A DNA stretch of 39,690 nucleotides from Saccharicrinis sp. UBA6048 (GTDB taxonomy: Bacteria; Bacteroidota; Bacteroidia; Bacteroidales; Marinilabiliaceae). The notes beneath the pieces were generated by a model. That model saw only the letters and a program-made list of their open reading frames with translations, did not search any database and was not told where the DNA came from. Every line of letters starts with the position of its first letter. Position 1 is the first letter of the stretch. A program made the translations under genes and the position numbers. Shown here piece by piece: positions 6,761-14,212 of the stretch. The stretch lies in NCBI GenBank assembly GCA_002429115.1, contig DIYS01000133.1, positions 1 to 39,690 on the forward strand. Reading direction: 5' to 3'.

Positions 6761-8662
6761 TTAATAAGCCCTACCAGTATTACCTTCCACAAAATTGATA
6801 AACGAAGTATTCACTACTTTATTTCCTCCCGGCGTTGGATAGTCACCGGTAAAGTACCAGTCTCCGTTGTCATCGGGACAGGCCGAATGAAGATTCTCGA
6901 CACTCTGGTATACCAATTCCACATCCGCATCAATATCTTCCGGACGTAGCATTTCTGCAATTTTCGATGAGATTTGTTCAGCTGTAAACGGACGGTAGAT
7001 GTCTTTCACATGATTCACAATCTCCTCTTTTGGCAAGAATTGCTGCTCTTTACATTTCTTGTACACTTCATCGATAATATGTACCTGATCAGTATCCTTA
7101 AGTAATTCAACTGCTGCAGAAAAAGCACAGAAATCTTTTAATTTAGCCATGTCAATACCGTAGCAATCAGGATAACGAATTTGCGGTGCCGATGACACAA
7201 CAATAATCTTCTTCGGATGCAAGCGATCTAAGATACGTAGGATACTCTTTTTAAGCGTCGTGCCTCGAACAATGGAATCATCAATAATGACTAGTGTATC
7301 CACACCATTTTTTACGATACCATAGGTAACATCGTAAACATGCGCCACCATATCATCCCGACTATCATCGTCGGCAATGAACGTACGCATCTTCACATCT
7401 TTAATGGCAATCTTCTCAACCCTTGGCTCTCGACTTAATATTTCATCCAGTTTTTCTGGCGTAATTTCTTTTCCAAGGTCAAGTATCTGTTGTTTTTTCA
7501 CCTGGTCCATCTCACGACGAACACCTTCCATCATACCATAGAAAGCTGTTTCTGCTGTATTCGGAATGTATGAAAAAACTGTATTGTCAATATCGTAATC
7601 TACTTTTTCAAGAATCGTTTTGGCTAATAAGCGACCAAGCTCTTTGCGCTCTTCGTATATTTTACGATCGCTGCCACGAGAGAAATAAATACGCTCAAAC
7701 GAGCATGAACGACGGGTTTGCGGCACACGCACCAATTCTTCAGTAACCTTACCATTCTTTTTAATGATTAAGGCATGTCCTGGTTTCAGCTCCTTAACCT
7801 GAACCGAACGAACATTCATAGCCGTTTGTATCACCGGACGCTCGGATGCAACCACAACAATTTCATCATCGGCATAATAACAGGCCGGACGAATCCCCCA
7901 AGGGTCACGTGTCACAAATGCATCACCATGTCCAACTACTCCTGCAATGGCATAACCTCCATCCCATCGACGACTTGAGCGCTCCAAAATTTCACGGATA
8001 TTCAATTCTTCCTCAATACAATCTGAAATCTCACGATTGCTTTTGCCATCGTTTTTATACTTGCGGAATAACAGTTGATTTTCTTCATCAAGGAAATGAC
8101 CAACATTTTCAAGAATGGTAACTGTATCCGTGTAATCCTTCGGGTGCTGACCTAGTTCTGTCAAGGATTGAAAAATTTCATCCACATTGGTCAGGTTAAA
8201 GTTACCTGCTAAAGTGAGGTTTCTGGAGCGCCAGTTATTCTCACGCATCACAGGATGCACGTAGTCAATGCTATGATTTCCAAATGTTCCGTAACGCAAG
8301 TGCCCTAAATATAATTCGCCGGCAAATGGCAAATTATTCTTAGCATATTCCGAGTCATTCAACAACTCTGAATCTTGCTCCTGAAGTTTTATAAAAGGCT
8401 CATTAATCTTCTCAAAAACATCTTTAATCGGATTCACCTTATTAGATCGGTGACGCGAAAAGTACTTCTTACCCGCAGGCTGATCAATTTTTAAGTTCAC
8501 AGCTCCAGCTCCATCCTGTCCGCGATTATGCTGCTTTTCCATCAATAAGTACAGTTTATTCAGGCCATAACGCCATGTTCCGTACTTTTCCTGATAGTAC
8601 TCAAGCGGTTTTAATAAGCGGATCAGAACAATCCCACACTCATGCTTAATTTGGTCACTCAT
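6761..8662 (-). CDS. Long PurF-like amidophosphoribosyltransferase
   Basis: A 633-aa cytoplasmic enzyme of the glutamine PRPP amidotransferase family, which makes 5-phosphoribosylamine from PRPP and glutamine in the first step of purine synthesis. The N-terminal Ntn-hydrolase glutaminase part is shown by HECGIV (Cys9 as nucleophile), HNRGQDGAG, LGHLRYGTFG and RDPWGIRP. The phosphoribosyltransferase part has SCSFERIYFSRGSDR and the PRPP loop VIIDDSIVRGTT at about residues 457-468. Classical PurF is 460-510 aa; this longer form, with insertions and about 100 extra C-terminal residues, is a recognised Bacteroidota variant usually present next to a normal PurF elsewhere in the genome. The catalytic Cys is at position 9 rather than directly after the initiator Met, so eight residues would have to be removed for a free N-terminal Cys. 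It has its own promoter, a rare clear Shine-Dalgarno (AGGGAG, 7 bases before ATG) and its own terminator. Confidence 0.88.
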   Translation of the reverse strand: MSDQIKHECGIVLIRLLKPLEYYQEKYGTWRYGLNKLYLLMEKQHNRGQDGAGAVNLKIDQPAGKKYFSRHRSNKVNPIKDVFEKINEPFIKLQEQDSELLNDSEYAKNNLPFAGELYLGHLRYGTFGNHSIDYVHPVMRENNWRSRNLTLAGNFNLTNVDEIFQSLTELGQHPKDYTDTVTILENVGHFLDEENQLLFRKYKNDGKSNREISDCIEEELNIREILERSSRRWDGGYAIAGVVGHGDAFVTRDPWGIRPACYYADDEIVVVASERPVIQTAMNVRSVQVKELKPGHALIIKKNGKVTEELVRVPQTRRSCSFERIYFSRGSDRKIYEERKELGRLLAKTILEKVDYDIDNTVFSYIPNTAETAFYGMMEGVRREMDQVKKQQILDLGKEITPEKLDEILSREPRVEKIAIKDVKMRTFIADDDSRDDMVAHVYDVTYGIVKNGVDTLVIIDDSIVRGTTLKKSILRILDRLHPKKIIVVSSAPQIRYPDCYGIDMAKLKDFCAFSAAVELLKDTDQVHIIDEVYKKCKEQQFLPKEEIVNHVKDIYRPFTAEQISSKIAEMLRPEDIDADVELVYQSVENLHSACPDDNGDWYFTGDYPTPGGNKVVNTSFINFVEGNTGRAY

Positions 8663-8688
8663 GATATCTCCCTAATAAAAAATAAAGC

Positions 8689-8720
8689 GCAAATTTATTT
8701 CTAATTTTTTAATCCCCCAA
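8689..8720 (-). promoter_or_regulatory. Promoter of the PurF-like gene
   Basis: On the minus strand, TTG (complement of 8718-8720) precedes TAAATTTGC (complement of 8689-8697) by 20 bases, matching the TTTG/TAnnTTTG promoter of this phylum. The ATG follows at 8662, giving a leader of about 20 nt that contains an AGGGAG ribosome-binding site. No PurR-box or PRPP riboswitch is visible in so short a leader. Confidence 0.6.
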
Positions 8721-8730
8721 TAGAGGGTTG

Positions 8731-8758
8731 AAAAAGAAAAAAGCCGGAATAATCCGGC
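8731..8758 (-). terminator. Terminator of the SPOR-domain gene
   Basis: On the minus strand, GCCGGA-TTAT-TCCGGC forms a 6-bp GC-rich hairpin followed by TTTTTTCTTTTT. It starts eight bases after the SPOR gene's stop and separates that gene from the PurF-like gene. Confidence 0.85.
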
Positions 8759-8765
8759 CTTCTAT

Positions 8766-9224
8766 TTAGTTAATTACTTCAAACTTATTCATTTTCACGT
8801 TTCCATCCTTTACTATATAACAGTTAGGAAAAAACTTTCGCAGCTCTGTCAGTAAGGGTAAGGCCTCGTGCTTATGTCGATAGTTGCCTACGCGCACTCG
8901 CCAAAAAGGTGATGTAAAAGACATATCTGCGTCGTATTCAGCAAAATTGTGCAGAAATTTACTTTTCACCTGAAGTGCTTTCTTTTTTCCCGTTGGACCT
9001 GAACCAGAATATAGCTGTATTCTAAATCCATCGACACCACCCATGCGTTTATTGACTTCGACTTGTATATTTACTAATTCTTCTATACCATCCTCATCAT
9101 AAATAGTAATCACACCCTGCCCCTCTTGCTTTTCCTGCAACGAAGAGACTAATCCTTTCTGGGCATAAATTGCACTACTTATAATGATACACAGTAAACA
9201 AACAACCGACCTCATCTTACACAT
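8766..9224 (-). CDS. Small secreted SPOR-domain protein
   Basis: A protein of 152 aa (or 149 if the second Met at 9215 is used) with a signal peptide ending at about IYAQ. After a short linker (25-60), residues about 65-145 form a SPOR domain: GFRIQLYSGSGPTGKKKA, then FWRVRVGNYRHKHEALPLL, then FFPNCYIV. Family knowledge: SPOR domains bind denuded glycan strands of septal peptidoglycan, so a periplasmic role in wall binding near division sites is plausible. It lies 32 bases downstream of the universal stress protein gene on the same strand and could be co-transcribed with it, but it also has its own -7 box. It ends at a clear terminator. Two closely spaced start codons leave the exact start uncertain. 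Confidence 0.85.
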   Translation of the reverse strand: MCKMRSVVCLLCIIISSAIYAQKGLVSSLQEKQEGQGVITIYDEDGIEELVNIQVEVNKRMGGVDGFRIQLYSGSGPTGKKKALQVKSKFLHNFAEYDADMSFTSPFWRVRVGNYRHKHEALPLLTELRKFFPNCYIVKDGNVKMNKFEVIN

Positions 9225-9242
9225 TATTTTACGTTATTCTCC

Positions 9243-9251
9243 GCAAATATA
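9243..9251 (-). promoter_or_regulatory. -7 box of the SPOR-domain gene
   Basis: On the minus strand, this is TATATTTGC, a perfect TAnnTTTG box 18 bases before ATG 9224 and immediately after the upstream gene's stop. No convincing -33 element is seen. If used, it gives a very short leader. Confidence 0.45.
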
Positions 9252-9256
9252 ACGAT

Positions 9257-10099
9257 TTAATCACTGGTTGGAATAACGAGAACCGGTTTCATTGATTTAT
9301 TAACCAAATCATTGGTAAAAGGCTGAAACAATCGTACAAATGGGTTATCTGAATGGTGCACATGTGCGGTAATAAGATCAATATCTTCGTCTTCAGCATA
9401 TTTCAATATATTCCTGGCAAATTCCCGTCCCCTGATTTGAATGGTTTCTACATCAACCCGGGCATTGTCAATTAGGTATTTCTCAACTTGTTTTACATAC
9501 ATTTCCATGGCATCGTTCATCCAAGGCAAATCAGAATTTCTGAGCCCAACAACATGTACATCTGCATCAAATAGAAAAGCTATTCCGGCAACAGCGGGTA
9601 ACTTCTTACGGCTGGCAATGGTATAATCAACCGGCACGGCAATCTTTTTGATATCCTTCTTAAGCTCCATCCGCTTGTTAACTACCAATACCGGACAGGG
9701 GGCATGAGAAACCAATCGATAGGCCGGACTTCCAACCCACTTTGAACTTTTCATACTGTCATTGTGCGTACCCAATACTATAATTGATGAATCTCCATAT
9801 TTGGCCTGGTTACACACCTCCTTGACTACATTGCCCTCCCTGATCTTATAATCGAATACTCCACATTCAACATGGTATTTCGATTGGTACGTTTCATGAA
9901 GTTCCTCGGCCCATTTTTCAACATCCTGCGATAATCTGCAATCTGCCTCATTAGTTGTGTTAAATGGGATAATGATTGAATCTGTTTTGACATGCATCAG
10001 TCTTAAGTTTGCTTTTAAATGATTGGCCAATTCAATACCAAAATCAATAGCTGCCGCCGACTCTTCGGTAAAATCTACTGGTATTAATACTTCTTTCAT
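9257..10099 (-). CDS. Tandem-domain universal stress protein
   Basis: A 280-aa cytoplasmic protein made of two UspA domains (about residues 1-150 and 155-280). Domain 1 starts MKEVLIPVDFTEESAAAIDF and ends with the nucleotide-binding pattern VLGTHND...WVGSPAYRLVSHAPCPVLVV. Domain 2 starts IKKIAVPVDYT and ends HSDNPFVRLFQPFTNDLVN...PVLVIPTS. In domain 2 the glycine-rich ATP loop is replaced (no GxxG-x9-GS), so only domain 1 looks able to bind nucleotide. UspA proteins are stress-survival factors with no fixed reaction. ATG 10099 is used because the UspA fold begins there; 13 further in-frame codons upstream show no homology. It is divergent from miaB across a 224-base gap that contains a 15-bp palindrome. 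Confidence 0.88.
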   Translation of the reverse strand: MKEVLIPVDFTEESAAAIDFGIELANHLKANLRLMHVKTDSIIIPFNTTNEADCRLSQDVEKWAEELHETYQSKYHVECGVFDYKIREGNVVKEVCNQAKYGDSSIIVLGTHNDSMKSSKWVGSPAYRLVSHAPCPVLVVNKRMELKKDIKKIAVPVDYTIASRKKLPAVAGIAFLFDADVHVVGLRNSDLPWMNDAMEMYVKQVEKYLIDNARVDVETIQIRGREFARNILKYAEDEDIDLITAHVHHSDNPFVRLFQPFTNDLVNKSMKPVLVIPTSD

Positions 10100-10195
10100 G
10101 GTGAGGTTATTTAAGAAACTGTTTAAGTTTAATAGCACAAAACAAGTTAGGGAATTCTAATCTAAATTTCTAGTACTCAAGAACCCGACACTCTA

Positions 10196-10210
10196 TTCCA
10201 TTTTTTGGAA
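10196..10210. promoter_or_regulatory. 15-bp palindrome TTCCATTTTTTGGAA (copy 1)
   Basis: Inverted repeat TTCCA-TTTTT-TGGAA lying between the divergent usp and miaB genes, 38 bases upstream of the miaB -33 element. The identical 15-mer occurs at 12873-12887, also between divergent genes. Both copies are preceded by TCAAGAAC, at different spacing. A transcription factor site is inferred. Confidence 0.45.
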
Positions 10211-10247
10211 ATAACCTTTTTAATTAAGTAATTAAGAGCGAATTTAC

Positions 10248-10278
10248 TTGCCAGTACTCTCACATACATTAACTTTGC
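10248..10278 (+). promoter_or_regulatory. Promoter of miaB
   Basis: TTG at 10248-10250 and TAACTTTGC at 10270-10278 are 19 bases apart and match the TTTG/TAnnTTTG promoter of this phylum. The ATG at 10324 leaves a leader of about 40 nt. Confidence 0.65.
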
Positions 10279-10323
10279 AGCTCCAATAAAAATAACAACC
10301 AGAACAAAATAAGAGGCAGACAA

Positions 10324-11685
10324 ATGATGGAGTTTAGTGAAGTAAAGCCGTTGATTAACAGCAAAAGTGAGAAAAAGCTGTTCATAGAAACATATGGTTG
10401 CCAGATGAATGTGGCAGACAGCGAAGTTGTAGCATCTGTTATGGAAATGGATGGATATGGCATGAGCTATGACATTAATGATGCGGACGCAATATTTATA
10501 AATACCTGCTCCATCAGGGACAATGCCGAACAGCGTGTATTAGGTCGATTGCAGCAATTGACAGCCATGCGCAAAGACCGTCCAAAGTTAATTATTGGAA
10601 TCATTGGCTGCATGGCCGAGCGTGTTAAAGACAAATTATTTGAACAAGGTGCTAATATAGTAGTCGGACCAGACGCCTACATGGATTTACCCAATCTCAT
10701 TGGCATGGCCGAGCAAGGAGGTAAGGCCATTAATGTAGAGCTATCCACCAATGAAACCTATGCCGAAGTAATTCCTTCCCGTATCGGTAAAAACAGAATT
10801 TCCGGTTTTGTTTCAATCATGCGTGGATGTAATAATTTCTGCTCGTATTGTATTGTGCCATATACACGTGGCCGCGAAAGAAGCCGTCAGCCGGAAAGTA
10901 TTAAAAAAGAAATTCAGGATTTATCAAACAAAGGTTTTAAAGAAGTTACATTACTTGGTCAGAATGTAAACTCGTACAACTTTGAAGGAGACAACAATGA
11001 ATCGATGAACTTTTCTGAACTGCTGGAGTTTGTGGCACAAAACTTCCCTGGTTTACGCATTCGCTTTACCACTTCTCACCCAAAAGATATGAGCGATGAG
11101 ACACTTGAGGTGATGGCAAAATACGATAACATCTGTAAATTTATCCATCTGCCTTTACAATCAGGAAGTTCTCGCATTTTAAAACTAATGAACCGCAAAT
11201 ATGACCGTGAATGGTACATGGAGCGCATTGAAGCCATTCGAAGAATACTACCGGGATGTGGGTTGTCAACAGATGTATTCTGTGGTTTCCATAGTGAAAC
11301 AGAAGAGGATCACAAAGAAACTTTAAGCCTGATGAAATGGGCCGGCTATGATTCTGCATTTATGTTTAAATACTCAGAACGTCCAGGTACGTTTGCAGCA
11401 CAAAACCTTGAAGACAATGTGCCTGAAGAAACAAAAGGCAAGCGCCTTCAGGAGATTATTGATCTGCAAAACCAACTATCGTTTGAGAGTAATCAGCGTG
11501 ACATTGGGAAGACCTATGAAGTATTGGTGGAAGGCACCTCAAAAAAATCAAAGGATGAGCTATTTGGCAGAACATCGCAGAACAAAGTGGTTGTTTTTCC
11601 AAAGAAAGATTTCCAAACAGGTGACCTGGTAAATGTTGTTATCAAAGAAGCTACACAAGCCACGCTTAAAGGAGAAGCCATTTAG
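10324..11685 (+). CDS. miaB: tRNA-2-methylthio-N6-dimethylallyladenosine synthase MiaB
   Basis: A 453-aa radical-SAM methylthiotransferase that adds the ms2 group to i6A37 of tRNAs reading UNN codons. The N-terminal UPF0004 domain supplies the auxiliary iron-sulfur cluster through Cys26 (ETYGCQMN), Cys62 (NTCSIRDNAEQ) and Cys96 (GCMAERV). The radical-SAM cluster is Cys169-x3-Cys173-x2-Cys176 (RGCNNFCSYCIVPYTRGRE). The C-terminal 65 residues form a TRAM RNA-binding domain (YEVLVEG...GRTSQNKVVVFP). The CSIRDNAEQ stretch and the overall length mark MiaB rather than RimO or MtaB. It is a single-gene unit with its own promoter. A palindromic element begins three bases after its stop and could serve as a terminator or a 3'-end structure. 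Confidence 0.96.
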   Translation: MMEFSEVKPLINSKSEKKLFIETYGCQMNVADSEVVASVMEMDGYGMSYDINDADAIFINTCSIRDNAEQRVLGRLQQLTAMRKDRPKLIIGIIGCMAERVKDKLFEQGANIVVGPDAYMDLPNLIGMAEQGGKAINVELSTNETYAEVIPSRIGKNRISGFVSIMRGCNNFCSYCIVPYTRGRERSRQPESIKKEIQDLSNKGFKEVTLLGQNVNSYNFEGDNNESMNFSELLEFVAQNFPGLRIRFTTSHPKDMSDETLEVMAKYDNICKFIHLPLQSGSSRILKLMNRKYDREWYMERIEAIRRILPGCGLSTDVFCGFHSETEEDHKETLSLMKWAGYDSAFMFKYSERPGTFAAQNLEDNVPEETKGKRLQEIIDLQNQLSFESNQRDIGKTYEVLVEGTSKKSKDELFGRTSQNKVVVFPKKDFQTGDLVNVVIKEATQATLKGEAI

Positions 11686-11688
11686 TTT

Positions 11689-11852
11689 TAATTAGTGTCG
11701 ATAAGAAAACACCAATAACTGCGTTATACTCGTCAGAAAAATACTCATTTACACAAGTTAAACTGCGTGTTTTCTGACCTCGAAAGCCTTGTTCTTGATG
11801 TTTTTTATACGCTACTTGAAAAATGTTGTAGTTTTCTTAGATGCACTAATTA
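11689..11852. repeat. 164-bp palindromic intergenic element 1
   Basis: The outer arms 11689-11710 (TAATTAGTG-n4-TAAGAAAAC) and 11831-11852 (its inverse with four mismatched centre bases) share 18 of 22 positions. Inner complementarity continues: GTCAGAAAA near 11732 pairs with TTTTCTGAC near 11772, and GCGTTATA near 11722 with TATACGC near 11808. The whole element can fold into a long imperfect hairpin. There is no ORF in it. The rest of the gap up to 12046 holds a small hairpin, GCTCTTG-TTCTT-CAAGAGC (11879-11897), and otherwise no recognisable promoter. The element looks like a non-autonomous repeat (MITE or REP-like); a transposase for it is not in the window. Confidence 0.6.
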
Positions 11853-12046
11853 TCAATAGTTCATCAGTTTTTAAGCCAGCTCTTGTTCTTCAAGAGCGGA
11901 TAAATAGTAAATTAATGGAGTATTGAGACAATATACATGATGTGAAAAATGAATATTAATTGATTAGCGATTAAACTTCTGCCTTCTGGCTAACAACTAA
12001 CTATTGAATTATATTTCTGATTATTAAACCTGTAAGCTTAAACACT

Positions 12047-12394
12047 ATGAATGATAAAGTAAAAGAGTTCAGAGAGTATCGCGAAGCCATGAACGAAAAA
12101 ATCTTGGCGGGAGATAACAAGGTGATGAAACGCATCTTTAATTTAGATACCAACACCTATATGGAAGGTGCGCTGTCAACCAAAGTGAAAGAAATGCTTG
12201 GACTGGTCAGCTCTATGGTATTACGATGCGATGACTGCATTAAATACCACCTTGAGAAATGCCACGAACAGGGCGTTACCAACGATGAAATGATGGAAAT
12301 ATTTGCAGTTGCCAACCTGGTAGGAGGAACTATTGTCATTCCTCATACCCGTCGGGCAATTGAATATTGGGAAATTATAAACCAGGAGGCCTAA
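12047..12394 (+). CDS. AhpD-like carboxymuconolactone decarboxylase family protein
   Basis: A 115-aa protein spanning the whole small CMD/AhpD-like helical fold. The redox signature Cys61-x2-Cys64-x3-His68 (RCDDCIKYH) is intact, as in AhpD, where the two cysteines act as a disulfide reductase for peroxiredoxin-type enzymes. The following helix HEQGVTNDEMMEIFAVANLVGG is typical of the family, and such proteins form trimers or hexamers. Decarboxylase activity is unlikely given the CxxC pair; peroxidase or disulfide-exchange function is the better inference. It is a single-gene unit in cytoplasmic form, with no signal peptide. The stop codon lies in the loop of a perfect hairpin. Confidence 0.88.
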   Translation: MNDKVKEFREYREAMNEKILAGDNKVMKRIFNLDTNTYMEGALSTKVKEMLGLVSSMVLRCDDCIKYHLEKCHEQGVTNDEMMEIFAVANLVGGTIVIPHTRRAIEYWEIINQEA

Positions 12395-12403
12395 GCCTCC
12401 TGG
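12382..12403. terminator. Hairpin covering the AhpD-like stop codon
   Basis: CCAGGAGGC (12382-12390) and GCCTCCTGG (12395-12403) form a perfect 9-bp GC-rich stem, and the loop CTAA contains the TAA stop. There is no T-tract on either strand, so it is not a classic intrinsic terminator. It lies between convergent genes whose stops are only about 20 bases apart, and may protect both 3' ends. Confidence 0.55.
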
Positions 12404-12414
12404 AATCCTTAACT

Positions 12415-12759
12415 TCAAACCATTAACAGGTCATCAGAAAAGGGCTTTGGACGGTCACAAAAAAAGAAATATTGATCGAGGCTATGCTTTTTCATAGCTA
12501 AAAGCACTTCCTCCTTCACGTTAAACAAGCTCAGCTGACTTTGATTCATTTCCGACAAACGCTGACCTGCTATTAAAGTATTCAACCCTTCTGAATCTAC
12601 ATGTTCTACCTTTTCCAAATCTAAAAACAGGTTTGAAAAAGGCCTCTTTAAAATGTCCATCATTTGATCTTTAAAAACCTTTGATGTATTTAAATCAAGG
12701 TTTTCTTTTTTATCAAAAGACATTAACGTGGTATTTTTAAAAACTTTAACTCGTATCAT
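12415..12759 (-). CDS. STAS-domain protein (anti-sigma-factor-antagonist-like)
   Basis: A 114-aa single-domain protein. The STAS fold is shown by NLFLDLEKVEHVDSEGLNTL, where the DSxGL motif places the potentially phosphorylated Ser at residue 56, then the helix LIAGQRLSEMNQSQLSLFNV and a last helix before YFFFCDRP. Family knowledge: SpoIIAA/RsbV-type STAS proteins bind a kinase or anti-sigma partner in the unphosphorylated state and are released when Ser is phosphorylated. No kinase or phosphatase gene is nearby, so the partner is unknown. The C-terminus is a little divergent from SpoIIAA. ATG 12759 is favoured because the domain starts with MIRVKVFKN; an ATG at 12780 would add seven residues. 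It is divergent from the acyltransferase gene. Confidence 0.8.
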   Translation of the reverse strand: MIRVKVFKNTTLMSFDKKENLDLNTSKVFKDQMMDILKRPFSNLFLDLEKVEHVDSEGLNTLIAGQRLSEMNQSQLSLFNVKEEVLLAMKKHSLDQYFFFCDRPKPFSDDLLMV

Positions 12760-12872
12760 AACTCGGGTGTTTTGCCACAATAAAACGAAAGCCGTGCCAC
12801 TTTCTCCAAACCACTAACAATCTGCATATTATATTTACAAGGAATTAAATTTTATCCACATCAAGAACTAAA

Positions 12873-12887
12873 TTCCATTTTTTGGAA
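12873..12887. promoter_or_regulatory. 15-bp palindrome TTCCATTTTTTGGAA (copy 2)
   Basis: Identical to 10196-10210 and likewise placed between divergent genes (the STAS gene and the acyltransferase gene). It lies 49 bases upstream of the acyltransferase -33 region and 114 bases from the STAS start. It is preceded by TCAAGAAC four bases upstream. A shared regulator is inferred. Confidence 0.45.
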
Positions 12888-12935
12888 TATATCCAAATAT
12901 GAAACCATAGCCTTTTCTACTAAATCCGTATTAAA

Positions 12936-12968
12936 TTTCGTAAACAGGATACTTTGGCGTAATTTTGC
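12936..12968 (+). promoter_or_regulatory. Promoter of the acyltransferase gene
   Basis: TAATTTTGC at 12960-12968 is a perfect TAnnTTTG box. TTTCG at 12936-12940 is an imperfect -33 element 19 bases upstream. The ATG follows at 12990 with a leader of about 15 nt. Confidence 0.55.
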
Positions 12969-12989
12969 CACAAACTTTAATAAATTAAA

Positions 12990-14138
12990 ATGATAACAGA
13001 ATTGAATTTTGAATCTATACGTCCATATAATGACGATGAGATTCATGAGGTATTCGAACGCTTAGTTAAAGAAGCATATTTTCTGGAGCTGATAAAGTTT
13101 TTATACCCAAATTTTTCTACCGAACAATTCTTAAACAAATTACTTACAATACAATCGATCAGAGAGTTTCAAACAGAAGTGATTTACCCATATGTCAAGG
13201 AAGTACTTCGCACCACAACAAAAGGGATAACACATTCTGGCATCGAGAATCTTGATCCGAATCAACATTATCTGTTTATTTCTAATCACCGGGATATCGT
13301 ATTGGACTCGGCGATTTTAAATATCCTGATGGTGGAGAACGGTTTTAACACCACTGAAATTGCTATTGGGGATAACCTGCTTATCTATCCATGGATTACC
13401 GATTTGGTTAAGTTAAACCGCTCTTTTATTGTTCAAAGAAACCTGCCGGTTCGTCAATTAATGGAGAGCACCAAGCGACTATCTGCATATATCAGACAAA
13501 CGCTTGTAGAGCGTAATCAAAGTATCTGGATTGCGCAGCGTGAAGGGCGCTCTAAAGATGGTGATGACCGCACGCAGGTAAGTCTGCTTAAAATGCTTAA
13601 TATTAGTGGCAATGGCTCCTTTGCAAAAAGCTTTGGAGAAATAAACATTGTCCCATTATCAATCTCTTACGAGTACGATCCTTGCGATTATTTGAAAGCG
13701 CTCGAGTTTCAGATGAAGCGCGATAATACAGAATACAAAAAAACGCAGGCCGATGATTTGAAACACATGGGCGCTGGTTTGAGAGGCAGAAAAGGTCGTG
13801 TACATTTTGGCTTTGGCACACCAATTAAAGCGGCAGACATTGAGCACCTCGACTCATTAGACAGAAACGATCAGCTGCAAGGTTTGGCTGAGCATATCGA
13901 CGCTCAAATAGATAACAATTACAAATTCTTCCCTGGTAACTTTATTGCGGATGATTTATTTACCAATCACAGCCGCCATACTGACAAATATACTGCGGAA
14001 GATAAGAGCACTTTCCTCGCTTACCTGGATGAGCATTTATCGCGCATTGATGGCGACAAAGAATTCTTGCATAACTGTTTGCTGGAGATGTATGCAAATC
14101 CGGTTAAGAACTTCTTTACTGCAGAATTAAACAAGTAG
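12990..14138 (+). CDS. PlsC-like glycerolipid acyltransferase
   Basis: A 382-aa protein of the lysophosphatidate/glycerol-phosphate acyltransferase superfamily, which transfers fatty acyl chains onto glycerol-phosphate-type or other membrane-bound acceptors. The catalytic block is SNHRDIVLDSA at residues 98-108: His100 is followed by Asp at 102 and 106, that is HX5D rather than the usual HX4D. The second block is QREGRSKDG (Glu185-Gly-Arg-Ser188), the glycerol-phosphate-binding motif, and the third is NIVPLSISYEYDP at about 220-232. No signal peptide or clear transmembrane helix is seen, so peripheral membrane association is likely. Residues 270-382 are a helical C-terminal extension not found in short PlsC. 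The substrate cannot be told from the sequence. It has its own promoter and a strong terminator. Confidence 0.82.
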   Translation: MITELNFESIRPYNDDEIHEVFERLVKEAYFLELIKFLYPNFSTEQFLNKLLTIQSIREFQTEVIYPYVKEVLRTTTKGITHSGIENLDPNQHYLFISNHRDIVLDSAILNILMVENGFNTTEIAIGDNLLIYPWITDLVKLNRSFIVQRNLPVRQLMESTKRLSAYIRQTLVERNQSIWIAQREGRSKDGDDRTQVSLLKMLNISGNGSFAKSFGEINIVPLSISYEYDPCDYLKALEFQMKRDNTEYKKTQADDLKHMGAGLRGRKGRVHFGFGTPIKAADIEHLDSLDRNDQLQGLAEHIDAQIDNNYKFFPGNFIADDLFTNHSRHTDKYTAEDKSTFLAYLDEHLSRIDGDKEFLHNCLLEMYANPVKNFFTAELNK

Positions 14139-14156
14139 TTTCTAAAATAGATTATA

Positions 14157-14191
14157 AAAAAATGGGTTGATCAGTGATCAACCCATTTTTT
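14157..14191. terminator. Bidirectional terminator between acyltransferase and aspS
   Basis: The 17-base arms 14157-14173 (A6-TGGGTTGATCA) and 14175-14191 (TGATCAACCCA-T6) are perfect inverse copies around one central G. They give a stable hairpin with a T6 tail on either strand. It lies between the convergent stops at 14138 and 14213. Confidence 0.9.
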
Positions 14192-14212
14192 GTGTCGTAT
14201 ATCTTACTTTTA

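Noticed and set aside
11853..12046. tRNA or small RNA gene between miaB and the AhpD-like gene
   Set aside because: Only a 7-bp hairpin without a T-tract is present; no cloverleaf or promoter box was found.
12785..12805. Sigma-54-like promoter (minus strand TGGCACG) before the STAS gene
   Set aside because: The -24 half matches, but the -12 half reads TCGT instead of TTGC, and there is no other support.
12861..13046. Minus-strand 61-codon frame overlapping the acyltransferase start
   Set aside because: It crosses the promoter, the palindrome and the start of a well-supported gene, and has no recognisable features.
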